Source: Candidatus Bipolaricaulota bacterium (GTDB lineage Bacteria; Bipolaricaulota; Bipolaricaulia; RBG-16-55-9). From it: a stretch of DNA of 5,331 nucleotides. The stretch lies in NCBI GenBank assembly GCA_015487455.1, contig WFPR01000127.1, forward strand, positions 1 to 5,331, read 5' to 3'. This document shows positions 4,062-5,331 of the stretch, one piece after another. The notes below the pieces were generated by a model. That model made no database searches. It was given only the letters and a program-made list of their open reading frames with translations, and was not told where the DNA came from. The position numbers and the translations under genes were made by a program. Position 1 is the stretch's first letter; every line of letters starts with the position of its first letter.

Positions 4062-5331
4062 GCGACATCCCCGCCGACTGCATCTACACCGGCCCGCTCG
4101 TCAACTCAGGCGAGAGCCTTGCGCTCAAGGACCCCACGGGGACGGCGATCGACACGGCCAACGGCGACGGCGGCCCCTGGCCCGCGGGCACCCCAAGCTC
4201 GGGAAGCCCGCCCTACGCCTCGATGGAGCGGATGGATCCCCGCGCCCCCGATACGGACGCCAACTGGTGCACCAACGACGGGGTCACCCGCAACGGGTTG
4301 GACGCCGGTGGCGATCCCCTCAACGGCACCCCCAAGGCCCGCAACTCGTGCGGGAACAGCCCGCCCGTGGCCGACGCCGGGCCCGACCGGATCGTGAGCG
4401 TGGGCGACCCCGTCCAGCTCGACGGGACGGGCTCGAGCGACCCCGACGGCGACCCGCTGACGTTCCAGTGGGCGTTCACGAGCAAGCCTGTGAGCAGCCA
4501 GGCCCAGCTCTCAAGCGCCAGCAGCCCGACGCCGACGTTCACCCCGGACGTCGAGGGCAACTACGTGCTGGAGCTGACCGTGAGCGATGGGCATGGCGGG
4601 ACGGGCCGTGATACCCTGACCGTCACGGCCATCGGCCGCGACCTCAACCGCGACGGCCGGGTCAACGTCATCGACGCGCGGATTTGCTTCCAGGCCGCGC
4701 TTGGCCTAAGGGCGCTCCCCGCCGACGATCGGAGGCGCTGCGACGTGGACAACGACGGGACCGTCGCAGAGGAGGACGCCCGCAAGCTCGCGGAGCACTC
4801 GCTGGGGCTGCGCAGCAAGCTGGCCCAAGCGGGCGGCCTCGCCGCTTCCGTGCTTGCGGTGACGGCATTCGCCCTGAGGCTGATCGCGGCAAGCCCAAGC
4901 GCGCGAGTGAGGGGCAGCGGGCGTGTTCGCTGGCCCCGTGCGGACGCCAGGCGAATCGCCCCGATCGTCGCGCTGATCGTCGTGGGCTCGGCGACGAGCG
5001 CGCTGCTCGGGGGCTGTCTGGGGGTGCCCGCCGGGCCCTTCCCGCCCACGGGGACGGCGGGCCTGATCGCGGATCTTCACGTGAACAGCCTCCTCGTTCG
5101 CGTTCAGAACATGCCGAACGGGGGCCTGGCCGCGCTGGAGGTCCGCGCGGGTGGGCTGACGTTCGACCCGACCATCATCGCGATCACCGAGATCAAGCCC
5201 GTGCCGGGCTGGCGCCTGCTCGCTTGGCGCCTCGACAACGCGGCGGGCGAGGTGCGCTTCGCCGTCGTGAACCCCATCCCCGCCAGCGGGACCGTCAGGG
5301 GGACGGTGCTCACGCTCACGGTCCAGCGCAA
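4001..5331 (+). CDS. Continuation in the second frame: LTD remainder, PKD-like, dockerin, membrane hairpin/lipobox, cohesin-like; 3' end outside window
   Basis: This frame is open from 3866 to the window end without a stop. No start with a convincing ribosome binding site was found near 4001, so translation as a separate protein is doubtful; GTG 4058 is a possible but unsupported start. Domain order: the last two thirds of a lamin-tail domain (4010-4351; IPAGGFLLLERSDD, LVNSGESLALKDPTG, IDTANGDGGPWPAG, YASMERMDP, NWCTNDGVTRNGLDAGG, LNGTPKARNS). Next is a PKD/Ig-like domain (4361-4630; PPVADAGPD, LDGTGSSDPDGDPLTFQWAF, YVLELTVSDGHGG). Then a type I dockerin (4640-4810), a hydrophobic segment (4832-4891), an arginine-rich stretch, a second hydrophobic segment ending in LLGGC (4955-5017), a Pro/Gly linker, and a cohesin-like beta domain (5063 onward). 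It is presumably cell-surface or secreted through the signal peptide at 3837. It may be one multi-domain protein, or two genes joined because no stop separates dockerin and lipoprotein signal. Confidence 0.75.
4640..4810 (+). other. Type I dockerin domain (two EF-hand-like calcium loops)
   Basis: Two F-hand repeats spaced 34 residues apart: DLNRDGRVNVIDAR (4640-4681) with helix residues ICFQAALGL, and DVDNDGTVAEEDAR (4742-4783) followed by KLAEHSLGL. Calcium ligands at loop positions 1, 3, 5, 9 and 12 are D, N, D, N, D in the first loop and D, D, D, A, D in the second, so position 9 of loop two lacks a side-chain ligand. Dockerins bind cohesin domains in a calcium-dependent way. The equivalent of the recognition positions 10/11 is Val-Ile in repeat one and Glu-Glu in repeat two. 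A Cys in each repeat region (ICF and RRC) could pair in an oxidising compartment. Confidence 0.88.
4832..5017 (+). other. Two hydrophobic segments flanking an Arg-rich loop; second ends in a lipobox-like motif
   Basis: After the dockerin comes a 20-residue apolar stretch (4832-4891, with one Arg inside). Then a 21-residue loop (4892-4954) carries seven arginines and one aspartate, followed by a second apolar stretch (4955-5017) ending in ALLGGC, with Cys at 5015-5017. The last part fits a lipoprotein signal peptide: basic n-region, apolar core, Leu-Leu-Gly-Gly-Cys. GTG 4907 could start a separate lipoprotein (VRGSGRVRWPRADARR as n-region), but no clear Shine-Dalgarno precedes it and the preceding frame has no stop. 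Read as one protein, the segments form a hairpin whose loop is strongly positive, as expected for the cytoplasmic side. Confidence 0.6.
5063..5331 (+). other. Cohesin-like / carbohydrate-binding-superfamily beta domain, C-terminus cut by window end
   Basis: Following a Pro/Gly-rich linker, about 89 residues resemble the start and middle of cohesin-superfamily domains. They show a first strand (NSLLVRVQNMPN), GGLAALEVRAGGLTFDPTII (the 'L-x-FDP' strand-turn typical of cohesins), a PGW(R)LLAW segment, and GEVRFAVVNP followed by GTVLTLTVQ. Such domains bind dockerins or mediate surface protein contacts. The assignment rests on pattern recognition of the FDP and 'GxVRFAVVN' blocks; a related Ig-like or carbohydrate-binding fold is possible. 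The proximity of a dockerin in the same locus strengthens the reading. Confidence 0.55.

Noticed and set aside
4119..4611. Several overlapping 90-115 codon frames on both strands in the LTD/PKD region
   Set aside because: They have biased Arg/Pro/Thr compositions and no motifs, while the + frame through 4010-4810 has three consecutive recognisable domains.

Overview
The window is a compact, GC-rich (roughly two thirds G+C by eye) bacterial chromosome segment. It holds four well-conserved housekeeping-type genes on the left and an exported, modular, surface-type locus on the right that runs off the window. Gene spacing is tight, and ribosome binding sites are purine-rich with 8-10 nt spacing. 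An exported lamin-tail/PKD/dockerin protein next to a cohesin-like domain suggests an environmental, possibly uncultivated lineage. Bipolaricaulota/Acetothermia-like bacteria are one guess, from the look of the lamin-tail and dockerin sequences only; the taxonomic call is low confidence.

Region 1 (1-2595, + strand) looks like one operon. It contains the 3' three quarters of a bifunctional NAD(P)H-hydrate epimerase/dehydratase gene (nnr), a TatD-family metal-dependent hydrolase overlapping it by an ATGA junction, and, 28 bp further on, a free-standing cyclic-nucleotide-binding-domain protein with no output domain. The first two are metabolite-repair and nucleic-acid/tRNA-type maintenance functions; the third is a possible small sensor.

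Region 2 (2606-3697, - strand) is gcvT, the T-protein of the glycine cleavage system. It faces the sensor gene tail to tail across only 10 bp and appears monocistronic, because no gcvH or gcvP lies beside it.

Region 3 (3698-3836) is a short divergent control region. It has a plausible minus-strand promoter for gcvT and a near-consensus plus-strand sigma70-type promoter (TTGACA-18-TATAGT). The 18-bp spacer of the latter is filled, and exactly centred, by a perfect 16-bp palindrome, a strong operator candidate.

Region 4 (3837-5331, + strand) starts with a good Shine-Dalgarno, a GTG start and a signal peptide, and enters a lamin-tail domain. Near 4001-4010 the homology jumps to another frame and about 40 residues of the domain core are missing. 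The second frame then stays open to the window end. It encodes the rest of the lamin-tail domain, a PKD-like domain, a type I dockerin, two hydrophobic segments around an arginine-rich loop (the second ending in a lipobox-like LLGGC), and the start of a cohesin-like domain. This is either a damaged gene fused to a following lipoprotein gene, or a membrane-hairpin protein carrying dockerin and cohesin modules on the same side of the membrane. It is the most interesting part of the window.
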